From Puccinia triticina (lineage: Eukaryota; Basidiomycota; Pucciniomycetes; Pucciniales; Pucciniaceae), in NCBI RefSeq assembly GCF_026914185.1, contig NC_070563.1, positions 2,997,001-3,061,000 of the forward strand: DNA of 64,000 bases. Direction: 5' to 3'. A program made the translations under genes and the position numbers. The notes under the pieces were generated by a model. It searched no databases. It was not told where the DNA came from and was given only the letters and a program-made list of their open reading frames with translations. Positions 32,346-42,533 of the stretch are shown here, in pieces (the stretch's first letter is position 1; every line of letters begins with the position of its first letter).

Positions 32346-32479
32346 AGCACAAATTTTCCTTTCTGGTGTTTTTTTTTTTTATTCATAAAGATAATCTGGT
32401 GTTTTTTTCTTTATTCATAAAGATAATCTCATGAAAATAAGCACGAGTTGAGTTTATGAGCTTACTTAGCCGCAAAAAT

Positions 32480-32626
32480 AACTCCACACCTGGAGGTACC
32501 TGCAACAGGTACCCGGGTACCTGCCCCAGGAAGGTGCGGGTGTGGGTGCAGGTGTCCAGATTTGGGCAATTTTTGGGAAGGTACCCACACCTGCTACAGG
32601 TACCCAGGTATCAACTGACATCTCTA
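32480..32626 (+). repeat. 3' subterminal array and end of hAT copy B
   Basis: Clustered GGTACC-containing units (AGGTACCCGGGTACC and variants) precede a terminus whose complement reads TAGAGATGTCAGTTGATACC, ending at 32626. This matches the layout of copy A. The left end of copy B is not in the window. Confidence 0.7.
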
Positions 32627-32788
32627 GTCCCAAATCAATTCTGACTGAATTTTGAATCACTTCTTCATCCACTTTGCAATTCATTTAGGGATTAGTTACT
32701 AATCCACATCAGGCCCGCATTCAATCAAAACTCACATAAAATTCAGCTCTGGCACTCCCTGGGGAGTGGGAACATATCTCCCCTGGTG
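32627..32788 (+). mobile_element. Right end of a second CACTA-like element
   Basis: The terminus CTCCCCTGGTG ends at 32788, with the palindrome CACTCCCTGGGGAGTG at 32753-32768. About 100 bp before it resembles the tail of the 29411 terminus (both contain AACTCACATAAAATTCAGC). hAT copy B is inserted in this element. Its left end lies outside the window or is lost. Confidence 0.6.
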
Positions 32789-33095
32789 ATCCCTACTTCA
32801 AAAATTTATCCAAATTGGCTGTCAGTTGGAGTCAAGCACTTTTTGTTTGGTCAGCTTGTGGGGAAATCAGCTAGGTTTGGGGAGGACCAGAATCAGAAAA
32901 GGAAAATTTTAAACATAAACAAAACTACTGGAAAGAGCAATCTGGAATTTCAAAAAATTTACAACAGTTGCAACTCAGCCTCCAGACAGTCCCTAAAACC
33001 ATGTGGCTTGCTCAAGGGTTATATTTGGACAATGAAGGGCAGCTGGTGAACCCCCTTTTATGAATGTTATGGTCTAGTCTTGGGAGAAAAAGGGG

Positions 33096-33846
33096 TCATC
33101 AAAGGCATCCAGCACAGTTACAGAAAATGGGTACAGTTTGGCACTCTCTGGAGAGTGCATCAAAATCTCCCCTGGTGACGGAGGAAATCCAGTGCCAATG
33201 TTAGAGATGGCACTGGGCACCCGCCGGCAGGTACCCGTCACACTTCAGCACATAATTCTATGCGCCTGCAGGCACCCATGGCGGGTGCCGGGGTTTCCAT
33301 TTGATTAAAAATAAATGCAGGGAGCTGCACGCGCGCAATGGGTACCTGCAAGCGCATAGAATTGTGTGCTGAAGTGTGACGGGTACCCGCCGGCGGGTGC
33401 CAAGTGCTAGCTCTAAGTGCCATCTGGAACAGGCCTCTGTGATTATTTCCGAAATACCCTTGGCTAATCCACCAGTTTAGTGTTGTGAGATGTGGCGCAG
33501 GCTCTGCAGCGCAGGCTTCCATGTACATGTCACAGAAAGCAATCCTATATGGTAGATTGCAGGATGAGGAAGCAATCTGGGATCTCCAGGCTCTCAAACC
33601 TTGAGATTGCTTTCTGTGACATGTACATGTAAGATATGCACATGGATGCCTGCGCTGCAGAGCCTGCGCTACATCTCATAACACTAAGCTGGTGGATTGC
33701 CAAAGGGTGTGTGGGAAATAATCACAGAGGCCTGTTCCAGATGGCACTGAATTTCCTCAGTCACCAGGGGAGATTTTGACGCACTCTCCAGAGAGTGCCA
33801 AACTGTACCCTTTTTCTGTAACTGTGCTGGATGCCTTTGTTGAAAG
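33096..33846. repeat. Large inverted duplication around a centre near 33601
   Basis: The right arm (about 33601-33846) holds a hAT exon fragment plus the left end of the CACTA element. The left arm (33096-33600, minus a small insertion) is its inverted copy. Landmarks are CATGTACATGTCACAGAAAG against its complement, the hAT piece FGNNHRGLFQMAL on both strands, and the CACTA terminus at 33171-33178 mirrored at 33762. Confidence 0.8.
33201..33416. mobile_element. Small hAT-like MITE in the left arm of the inverted duplication
   Basis: Termini TTAGAGATGGCACT and AGTGCTAGCTCTAA are imperfect inverted repeats. Internal arms CGTCACACTTCAGCACA (33237-33253) and their complement enclose GGTACCC motifs. 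Flanks gtgccaat and gtgccatc agree at six of eight positions. The right arm of the duplication lacks it, so it inserted after the duplication. Confidence 0.65.
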
Positions 33847-34132
33847 TAGTGTAAGAATTAATGAAAAATTATCAAACTAATCCACAAATGATCTGAAACT
33901 GATCCTGATTTCATGCATAAAAAATCCAGAATTCATGCAGAAGTCAACTGGAACACAACAGGAATGCGGTTGAAACCTTTAAGACACAATGGTCACAATC
34001 AAATTATCATTCAATTTGAACTGTTTGTTAATTGAGATGAATTCTTGAGGCTCAATTCATATCATTTACATGCGCATGAAGTTGTTCATTTTTTTCACTT
34101 TGCTTATGTAACTGTCATGTGCATGTGTGTAA

Positions 34133-35095
34133 GGGCCTGTACCATAGTGACCCGAAAAGCAGTTTTTCGGCCGGAAATCTGCTTTTCTTACAGAAAAAAG
34201 TTTCCCCTCAAAAACATGTACCACAGCACCCGTTTTTGGGGGGATCCAGTAATCAATTTCCTTCAGAAATTGCCAATTTCCAGAAACAGGTCTGACCCTG
34301 TTTTCTCAAGCAATTTCCACACTCGCTGCGCCCGCCCGTCCCACCTCTTGGACGATACAACACTCTCATCCCAGATAGTCCTGCCACCAATACAAAGTAT
34401 TTGTTTGAGAGGAGCTCTGTCCTCCACCCTCCATGACCATCTATCATACAGGTCCAAGAGGAATCCTCCCCTCTTTCCACCTGATATAACTTGATCGGTC
34501 CAAGAGGAAGTAGTGGACTCTGGAGTGTTCCCCTTGGACCGATACAATGTATAGGTATTGGTCTGAGAGGATCTGTCTCCTCTTCTCCCTTGGACGGAAC
34601 AATACTTCCTTCATATCACTCAAAACCACCCCTTCTTCCTCTCCACCCGATTTAACTAGATTGGCTTGAGAGGAAGAAGGGGTGTTTTCCCCTTGGACCA
34701 ATACAATTTGTCTGGGGGGGTTTGTCTCCTTTTCCCCTCGGATGGAGCGGTCACAGACTTGTCTGCCTCTTCCTCTCTGACCAACACAGCTTGATTGGTC
34801 TGAGAGGAAGGAGAGGTTTGGCCCTCCTGCCTTCCGTTGTGGACCGATACGTGTTTATCGGCCTGATGTTGAGGAACCCCATCGGCCTCATACTGCATAA
34901 TATATGTGTTATGTATGTGTGTACATACATAGTCCGAGCGGAGAAGATTCTTGCAGCAAGGAACTCAGTGAAGGAACTTGTGGTTATGGTACACGTTTAT
35001 GCAGAGCTGTTTTTATTGCTTGATAAACAGAATATTGAAAAAAAGAAAGCTGTTTTCCTCGCGCGGGAAAAACAGATTTTGTATGGTACAGGCCC
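34133..35095. mobile_element. PIF/Harbinger-type MITE
   Basis: The 963-bp element has termini GGGCCTGTACCATA and, inverted, GGGCCTGTACCATA. A 3-bp TAA duplication lies at 34130-34132 and 35096-35098. The interior holds diverged direct and inverted copies of a GATCGGTCCAAGAGGAA-like motif. It encodes no protein. Confidence 0.85.
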
Positions 35096-35710
35096 TAAGT
35101 TTGTTACAAATTGCAGGCTGGGCCCCCCGCAGATCAACAACGTGTACACACCTGTTAGAATGATGCAAAAGGCCCATCTGAATTGTCATATTTCCCTAAA
35201 GAAGGCTGGTATCATCTAGAATTGAGCCAAAAAAGGATGAAAGTAGGGTGAAAATATGAGTCAAGTAAATCTTGGAGGTGTGTGGTCCCAGATTTGTGTC
35301 TGTTTGTTTTCCAATTTCTCCATGCATATGCATGTGAGTTTTATTCCACTTTGACAATTTCACCTTTGTGTACGCGCGTGAATGAGGGTGACAGATCAAT
35401 GGATGGGCCTTTCACAGCTCCATTACAAATAAAAACCAGTCAGAAAGCCATGAAAACCCCCACAATTCACATTTACGTTGAGTGAAACCCCTTTGACATA
35501 GAGAAATTGATCAACAGAAATTTGCCATAAATGAATAATAATTGGGCATTGATTAGCTATGATTTTGTTACAAGTTGTAATTAAGTTATCATTAGAAAAT
35601 TGAATGGTTCTATACAACATTGCACAAGTTCCTGTGACAATTTGGCATCACTTCTGACACACTTTGCATTGACTTCTGAAGACTTTATCAATCATTTCCT
35701 AATCCAAATC

Positions 35711-35899
35711 TGACTCAAATCAGACCCTGAACAGCATAAAATTAGACTCTGGCACTCTCTGGAGAGTGCATCCTGACTCAAATCAGACCCTGAAAAGCAT
35801 AAAATTAGACTCTGGCACTCTCTGGAGAGTGCATCCTGACTCAAATCAGACCCTGAACAGCATAAAATTAGACTCTGGCACTCTCTGGAGAGTGCATCA
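35711..35899. repeat. Three tandem 63-bp units, each with the CACTA hairpin
   Basis: Each unit starts TGACTCAAATCAGACCCTGA and contains GCACTCTCTGGAGAGTGC. The units start at 35711, 35774 and 35837 and differ by single bases. Only the last is followed by the true terminus. Confidence 0.92.
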
Positions 35900-36035
35900 A
35901 AGTCTCCCCTGGTGAGTTGTCCAGGTATGTTTTTTCCCTATCGTTTCTTTGAAACTCAAACAACCATCTGACCAACTTGTGTACAAAACAGAAACAAAAG
36001 TGGACATCAAGAAATCATTCCACTTTGGTTGGGAT

Positions 36036-37655
36036 TAGAGATAGTCATTTGGGACCCGGGTACCAAGCGGTACCCGGGTACCGCACCGCTTTTTGGCCAA
36101 TTTCAGGTACCTAGTACCAAACCCGGCACCGCCTGGGAGGTACCACGGGTACCGCTGGCGGGTACCGCGGGTACCATCCGTGATATTTTTTGGTGTGGCA
36201 GCGTCCTACTGTCCTGCTTGCTCCATCCAGTTTGTTGCCGTCCTTTGCGACAAGCTGGAGGGCAAACAGGCCACTGTTCGCCGGGAGGGACTCCTCCCGG
36301 CAAGCACTGGCTCTCCTCTTTGACCGGAGGAATCCCTCCGGTTGAGGAGGAATACACACCTCTGACCGGAGGAATTGATCCATCCGATTGGAGGCATGTA
36401 CACCTCTTTGACCGGAGGAATGGCTCCGGTCAAAGAGGCAAGTCCACCCAGCGAGCTGGATATGCGTCCAGCTCACCCGGTGGACATCCCTAGCTCCCTT
36501 GGAAGATTCCTCTCGGCGAACTGGATACATATGTATCCCGCTTGGCGAGGGGACTCCTCTCCAGCTCATCAAGAGGTTCTTCGGCGTCCGCGAGCTGGAT
36601 ACAATATATGTATCCAGCTTTGCGGGAGGAGTCCCCTTGGCGAGCTGGATACGCCGAGAGGAATCCTCCCAGCTTGCTGGGGGGCCTTCGCCGAGCTGGA
36701 TCTACCGAGTCCAGGCTCTCAATCCCCCGGGGGGTGGGAGGTACTTGTAGGCGGTACCCGGGTACCGCACCAATTTCCGGCCAAAACCCAGTACACCCGG
36801 GGAGTCCTTCCACAAGGATAACCCGTAGGATCCACGAGGAGTCCACGTGGTAGCCACGCGCGAGGTCGGACCAGCGGCTGTTGGTCCACACGTTCACGGG
36901 GTCTCCACCAAGTGGATCACGGGGGCACCTCGTGATGGCCCCGAGGATTCCACGGATACTTACAGATGCGTACCCGTGGAATCCACGTGGCCACGTAGGC
37001 GGGCCAGTGAAAAATTCAGCAGAAGCGCACCTTGTTCAAATGTATTGCTCATGGGACTCGAACCCACACCCAGGCTCGGAGCTCGTAGTGGCAGTGCCAT
37101 ACAACTCGACTATTTCACATTGTCACATATGGCTGCTTTACACAATATCAACCCCCCAAGCGATGGTTTGCGATCGGGTTTGCGATAGGTTTTTTTTTCA
37201 AGTTTTTTTTTAATTTTTTTTTTTCCTCTATTCAAAAAAAAAGTTTTGTCAGACTTTCAAAACCTCAGGACCAGCCTGAGGTGGTCTTGGCTGGAAGTAA
37301 AAAAAAAAGAAAAAGCCGTGGAACCGACGTGAGCAATGAGCTGACGTGGTCTCCACGTGTGCCAGGAAGGCACATCGTGGAACCGACGGGGAAAAGTGTG
37401 AAGCCCATCGGTTCCACGTGGAAAAAAAGCGTTTTGTGGAACCGACGAGCTTACTGAGGGGTTACCGAGCTGATCCTCGTCGGTCCCACGGATTACCCTC
37501 CTCTCGTCGGTTCCACAAACGGGCGGGGCAGGAAGTACCCCCGCCGTGTACCTAGTACCGCACCCGGCACCGCTGCGCGGGTGCGAGGCGGGTGCAAGGG
37601 GGTACCCGCCAAGCGGTACTAGGTACCCGCCGCGGGTACCGAATGACTATCTCTA
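36036..37655. mobile_element. Non-autonomous hAT-like element made of palindromes
   Basis: The 1620-bp element has 14-bp terminal repeats tagagatagtcatt (36036-36049) and its complement (37642-37655). The 8-bp duplication gttgggat lies at 36028-36035 and 37656-37663. It is inserted in the dimerisation exon of hAT copy D. The ends carry GGTACC arrays. The interior has inverted copies of GACCGGAGGAAT, AGCTGGATACATATGTATCC-like hairpins and GTGGAACCGACG. No transposase is present. Open frames here follow the repeats and are not taken as genes. Confidence 0.93.
37054..37112 (-). ncRNA. tRNA-like pol III promoter (A and B boxes)
   Basis: The minus strand carries TAGTCGAGTTG at 37112-37102, fitting the A-box pattern TRGYNNARNNG. 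GGTTCGAGTCC follows at 37064-37054 and fits the B box. Start-to-start spacing is 48 nt. The T arm pairs, but I cannot fold a convincing acceptor or D stem. It is more likely a tRNA-derived fragment or SINE head than a working tRNA gene. Confidence 0.35.
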
Positions 37656-37914
37656 GTTGGGATTATGTTTTGGTTAGGAGGCACTGTCTCAGTGACTCAT
37701 CTCTCACTCAAGGGATGGCATTTCCTTTCTACTCCAAAAGCAGTAAGATACCAAATGGTGTGTTGCTTACATGGAAGATGAATCAGAGGAAACAAAAGAA
37801 ACAAAAAGGCAAGGGAGACAGTAGGAAGAATGAAGAGAGTTTTGAGGTAGATAGCTATTAAATTAGTAATAAATACTTAGAACCAGTTTCTTGTAAGAAA
37901 AAAAAATGATAAAA

Positions 37915-38072
37915 CAATGGTTACCTGCCCTCTGCAACCAGGTACCTGACATCTGGTAACTGAGTAACTGCTGCAACCTAATTTAGCGGGTGCAGGTCTC
38001 CAATTTGAGTGAAATTTTAGGGCAACCGCACCCATGGATTGGCGGGTACCCAGGTACACAGTGCCATCCCTA
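37915..38072 (+). repeat. 3' subterminal array and end of hAT copy D
   Basis: GGTACC-containing units end in ...AGTGCCATCCCTA at 38072. The complement TAGGGATGGCACT is a typical hAT-like terminus. The following eight bases, atttttat, would be one copy of the target duplication. Confidence 0.65.
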
Positions 38073-38799
38073 ATTTTTATGTGAATTAAATTTGTGCTTT
38101 GATTGCGGACAAGTACTTTGATGAGTTCTGGTTGAGTTAAAACTGAGAATTGACTCAGTTTCAGGGTATAGTTCCATATGGTTTTTTGAGGAGTTCCAGA
38201 TTAGTTCAGAATGAATGACATAGCAATTATCAAAAAAAAAAAAAAAAAAAAAAACTGGATGACTCCAAGGTGAGCTCTGAGTGAGTTCCAAAGGACTTTT
38301 GGGTGTTTTCCACATCAGTCCCAGATGAGTTCCAGACCAGTTATGAATTTTATACTTCACTGTTCCTCACTCATTGACCTATATTTGCCAAAAACATCCA
38401 GCACAGTTGTACAAAAAACACACAAATGGCACTCTCCATGTTAAGATTGAGCTCAGAGAAAAGAAGGCAAAAGGGGGGGCTATCCTGAAGAGACCAAGGA
38501 TAGGACCAAGGAGCTGACAAGTGGTGGCAAGATTGCAAGAAGCTCTGACTTGATGATCATATCTCAAATATCAGAAGCAGACATATGTAGAAACAACTAG
38601 AGAGCCCCCTTGCAAGATCCAAAGGGGGCCTAGACAGATGGAAATTAGACAGGAAGTAGACATCTCACTTGAGATGAAAAAAAAAAACAGACATCACACA
38701 GAGTGATGGAAAGGTTTTAAACAGAGTTGAGAGACTGTGAGCGGACCAGAGATTCAGAATTCTGACACTCTAGAGGATGGGAACAGATCTGCCCTGGTG
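38073..38799 (+). mobile_element. CACTA-like fragment with a right terminus
   Basis: No gene. The stretch ends ...TGCCCTGGTG at 38799 after a degenerate hairpin (CACTCTAGAGGATG). A CATCCAGCACAGTT motif near 38395 also occurs in the left subterminal region of the CACTA element at 33762. A 22-base A run lies at about 38231-38252. A motif AACTAGAGAGCCCCC at 38596 recurs near 60470. Confidence 0.45.
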
Positions 38800-39323
38800 G
38801 TTGGTGTAGCAGATTCCTTTTGGCGCTAACACTAAACAAATTGTTAGCGCAGAACAAAAAAGCTACACTACAGCTTGGTTTTAGCAGAATAAAATCCTGC
38901 TAACACTGTGAATTACTGGCCAAAAAAATCAACGCTATGCTAGTATGTAGGGTAGCGTAACTGCCCATTGTTGGCCTTAGAATTAGCGGACTGTTAGCAG
39001 CGCTAAGTGAGGCTGCTTTTTAACAACCACACCAGGTACCCGCAGACCTGCTTTCTTCCACTTTAACAGTTGAGGTTTTTATAGGGCAGTACCTGCACCT
39101 GTGGTGGGTACCTGGGTGCCAAATCCAGCGGATGCTTGGAGACCATCCAGCAGATGCATTCTGGGGAAACATCCAGATTTGCACAATACAAGTGTCATCC
39201 AGCAGACGCTTCCTGCAGCGCAAGAGCTGGACATCCGCGGACATGTCCAAAAGGATTTCCATTTGGCATCCGCGACGCCCCGTGGTCTAGGGGATTTGGG
39301 ACTGAACAGACAAACAGGGAATA
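38800..39323. other. Non-coding; inverted TAGCGC repeats and an orphan GGTACC cluster
   Basis: Between 38800 and 39030 several GCGCTAAC/GTTAGCGC copies form short hairpins, with GTGGTTG-like ends suggesting a MITE without a clear duplication. A GGTACC cluster of hAT type at 39032-39120 has no transposase beside it. Confidence 0.4.
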
Positions 39324-40632
39324 TTATTTTGACGTCTTAACTTTTGAAAGTTCAAGCGTTCGGTGGTCACACAACAACTTGTTTAGCAGCGCAATTTCAT
39401 GATCGAATAAGAAGTAGCGTTCTTGGTTTGAACTCGATATGAGTGAGTTCACGAGTATAACGGGTAGGTTGTTATACTTCCCGTTCACGTTCAGCAAATG
39501 AAAGAGTAGCGTGATCGCGACTATTCTTGTCTGAGAAGATACGTTTTTCGGAGGTGGACGCGAGAAGATTTCGTCCAAGACTTTGCCAAGAAAATATCTG
39601 ACATGATTGCGGTAGTCGATATCTATCATCGCAGCAAAGTCGCTCAACCTCGGTTCATCGTTTACCAGGTTGGCCTCTCCCCATATTCCTGAGCAATAAC
39701 CCGAGGTGTGTAGATTGTACATGGTCAGATGGTTTTCTGATGCATATTTTGGATAACTTACGGAAATTTGCAGAGAGACCCTCATTGGGGCGAAGGAGCT
39801 CTGAAAGAGGGTTTTTTTGCAATAAAATTTTGGTATTTGTAAGTATTTGAATACATGCGATCTTAGAAAAAGACTTGATTGGTGAAAACAGGTGAAAACA
39901 CACCCGAGGCCCATGGGGACGTTTCGATCGGCTGTCGGCTTGACTTGGACATAAACCGGATTCGCGAATACACACCCGAGGCCCATGAGGACTGTCGGCT
40001 TAACTCTGACATAGTGGGCTTCATCATTTCCGAGATTTCTTGAGTGAGGTCCTGATCCTCGTAATTTTGCAGACGAAGAGTGTGAAGCGCATGTAGGATT
40101 TCAATGTGAATGTCTTGGTATGGGCGATGGTTCTCCATTGTCTTGGTGAGTGCTTTGCACCATTCCTTCAGATGTTCCCGAGACATGTATGTCTGGTAAA
40201 GGAGATGGTGGACCGCTTGATTCACAAGGTTAAGTCGCTGTTCGTTACGATTCACGGAATTAGCCATTTTCCCCAGATTTTTGAATCGGGTTTGGAAATA
40301 GGCAATTTCTGCTCTATCTGGATCCATAGGAATTCGGACTTGAGTAATAGTAGTCAGACAAAGTCAGAATCAAGGGGGTCACATGCGAGTCCAACAAGCA
40401 AGTGGTGGACAGGAGGCGGCCAATGAAAAAACTGAGCGAGGTGAGAGAACATACTGTAGCCAGAAGCTGATGATATAACGGGTTGATCATCCTGAAATTT
40501 ATCCACATCATCCAAGAAGTTACCCTCAAATTTACTTGGAAGCCAAATGAGTGATACGGGCTTCTTGCAGTCGGTGTCGATTGTGAGCTGGCTTACGAAG
40601 ACGAAAACGAGCAGAAAATGAGGAAGCCACAT
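39324..40632 (-). CDS. Probable secreted protein, multi-exon
   Basis: The first exon starts at 40632 with MWLPHFLLVFVFVSQLTIDT, a hydrophobic signal-peptide-like start. A short intron near 40400-40355 (branch-like CTGAC, acceptor CTCAAG) joins it to a helical exon (PDRAEIAYFQTRFKNLGKMA ... LQNYEDQDLTQEISEMM). Further introns lie near 39980-39808 and 39770-39690 (donor GTAAGT, acceptor TTGCTCAG). The last exon runs from GIWGEANLVNDEPRLSDFAA to ALLNKLLCDHRTLELSKVKT, with its stop at 39324. A partial tandem duplication of about 68 bp around 39897-39990 copies the donor region of one intron. I recognise no domain. In a plant-pathogenic fungus such a gene would be a candidate effector, but that is inference. 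The chromovirus LTR begins 242 bp upstream of its ATG. Confidence 0.6.
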
Positions 40633-40873
40633 GGTCGGTCAAAGGATTGCCTTGCGGCTAGTGATTATGAGGCGAGCTAGTGACCTGCATCTGATCCCAC
40701 GGGATGCTTGTGTATCATGAGGCACCTATTTATGTAAAAAACATCCTGATACACAGCCTTACACAGCCGGGTCCAGGTATACATACCAAACAGTCTGCGA
40801 ATGCAAGTTACAACTTGTTTGATCTTAACCTGAAACTTGAATCTATCCGGGTGATTTTACGGCTGGTCATTCG

Positions 40874-41328
40874 TGTAACGACTCATTTGACAATTTGTCG
40901 GATTAGCTAACGGTTGATGACGCATTAGCGATCGAATTGTGGCTATGCTGATTATTAATCATTCCGTTGATGATTACGGTTCCGATCTGCATCGGCTATG
41001 ACGTATTTCATTTAACTTTCATTTGTGGTTGCGCTTCGTTTTCTGGTTACCTGTTTCTATTTTTGAGGGATTGTTCCCTCCCTTCCTTTCCTTTTCTTTT
41101 CCTTATCGATATATTCTTTATCTTCCTCATCATTATCCTTTACCTTTATTGTTCCGAAGAAATCTTTAAACTCGGAAAGTTAGAACCTTTGAACATTGTG
41201 AATCAAGTTCGGTTGCATCCCGCATAGAACTTGAAATCTTATCCATTATTCAAGCATCAGCGAATTATCCTCTTGGATAATTTCATAGCCAACTTTATAG
41301 CGAACTGAATAATAGGGTAGCCTTCACA
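40874..41328 (+). repeat. 5' LTR of the chromovirus
   Basis: It starts TGTAACGACTC and ends CCTTCACA. It lies head to head with the probable secreted-protein gene and could act on that gene's promoter. Confidence 0.95.
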
Positions 41329-42533
41329 ATTATATATCGATCATCAACAAACAAGGATATTATTATATAATTATACATATATACAAAAATTTTTGGCATG
41401 TCTGAACCATTGGTCATTTCGCCGATAACTCCAGTTAGAGTTTCTCCAAGGTTCACCCCTTCCCCTCCCAATCACTCTTCATCTGTAAACCCGATCCCTA
41501 TTTGACCACAATCAACTCCATTTTTCTCCTTCAATACACCATCCCCTTTCAATCATAATTTGCCTTCCTTTATTAATTTTTTGCCTCGCCCGATTCCTGG
41601 AGTCGATCTGCCAATTCCCGGTGTGGACATGCCTATTGCTGGTTCCAGCGGAAATCACCCCATGAATGATTCAATTGGAAATCGCGCCGGCCCAACTGGG
41701 AGTCAAGACAATGTCGCCGGTCCGAGTGGTAATCAAGATGACAATTTTTCGGCTCTCCTTTCAAATTTGCGCGTCGATAATTCGGCTCAATCCACACTCA
41801 TCAGTGATCAGGCGGCGTCAATTGCCTTGTTGAACGCTCAAGCTCGACAGGACAAGAAAGCAATCAAGGATCTTCAAGCCGACAATAAGAACATTAAAGA
41901 CATTTTCCATTCTGAAATTATTAAGGTCCAGTCGGCGCAGATCGAATCAGCGGCTCATCTTTGTGGAATGGTCGAAGGATTTAAGGAAGCGATGGACGGT
42001 CGAATGGGTTGAATGGAGGTGCTTCCAACATCGCAGGATCGGCCTAGGTTTTTTGTCGAGCCTCCTCATCAGGCCAATATCTATTTTACCGGAATGCCAA
42101 AGGAAACTAATAACTTTTGTTTCTCTATGAGAAACATCTTTGAGCGCATTGGTGATCAGTTTAACACAGAAAAACAGAAGATTCTGTGGATTTCGGGTTA
42201 TTTTCGTTCGGAGTCTGGTCGAATGGACAAAAGCGTTCCGTCTTATGTTTGGTGGCGAGGTTTGCTTGGCAAAAACGCGGCGGTTCTCAAGTTGCCCACG
42301 TTGAAGGCCTCGGCTAGAATGGATTATGTTTTGCCGGAATTACGGGATTCTGAATCTTTTTTGGAGTCAATCAAGCATACTTTTGCAAATCGCCATGAAC
42401 TCGAGCAAGCAGAGGCGGCCTTTCACGCCGCAAGACAAGGAAATCGATCTATCGAGGAGTTTAACATTATCTTCAATGCTCTTTGTCGTCCCCTCGAATT
42501 GACCGACCGATCTAAATGTTTGGCTTATGATAA

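Larger units (their letters stand above)
33762..35914. mobile_element. Non-autonomous CACTA-like element, complete
   Basis: The left end CACCAGGGGAGATTTTGACG starts at 33762. The right end ...AAAGTCTCCCCTGGTG stops at 35914. The target duplication AGT lies at 33759-33761 and 35915-35917. Each end contains the 18-bp palindrome GCACTCTCYRGAGAGTGC. Excision restores FLSCP at the end of a hAT copy D exon. No transposase is encoded. A Harbinger-type MITE occupies 34133-35095. The right tail is a triplicated 63-bp unit. Confidence 0.85.
32789..37861 (+). pseudogene. hAT transposase copy D, broken into pieces by later insertions
   Basis: The fragments are about 32789-32850 (YFK...KLA, weak), 32998-33062 (MWLAQGLYLDNEGQLVNPL), 33689-33761 (WWIAKGCVGNNHRGLFQMAL), 35918-35928 (end of an exon, then a GTATGT donor), 35996-36035 (VDIKKSFHFGWD) and 37664-37861 (YVLVRRHCLSDSSLTQGM...). 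They align in order with copies A-C. Insertions between them are an inverted duplication, a CACTA element (33762-35914) and a hAT-like element (36036-37655). The junctions rejoin in frame when the insertions and duplications are removed. Confidence 0.75.

Noticed and set aside
29376..35914. Helitron 3' ends (hairpin followed by CTGG and T)
   Set aside because: The hairpin plus CTRR pattern fits at first. However, the element at 33762-35914 has inverted termini (CACCAGGGGAGA) and a 3-bp duplication AGT, and its excision restores a hAT frame. Those are CACTA features. No Rep or helicase of Helitron type is present.
36029..36897. Overlapping Ser/Gly/Arg-rich open frames on both strands
   Set aside because: They follow palindromic repeats within the non-autonomous hAT-like element and mirror each other on opposite strands.
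37040..37120. A complete tRNA gene
   Set aside because: A and B boxes fit, but the acceptor and D stems do not pair convincingly. Kept only as a tRNA-like feature.
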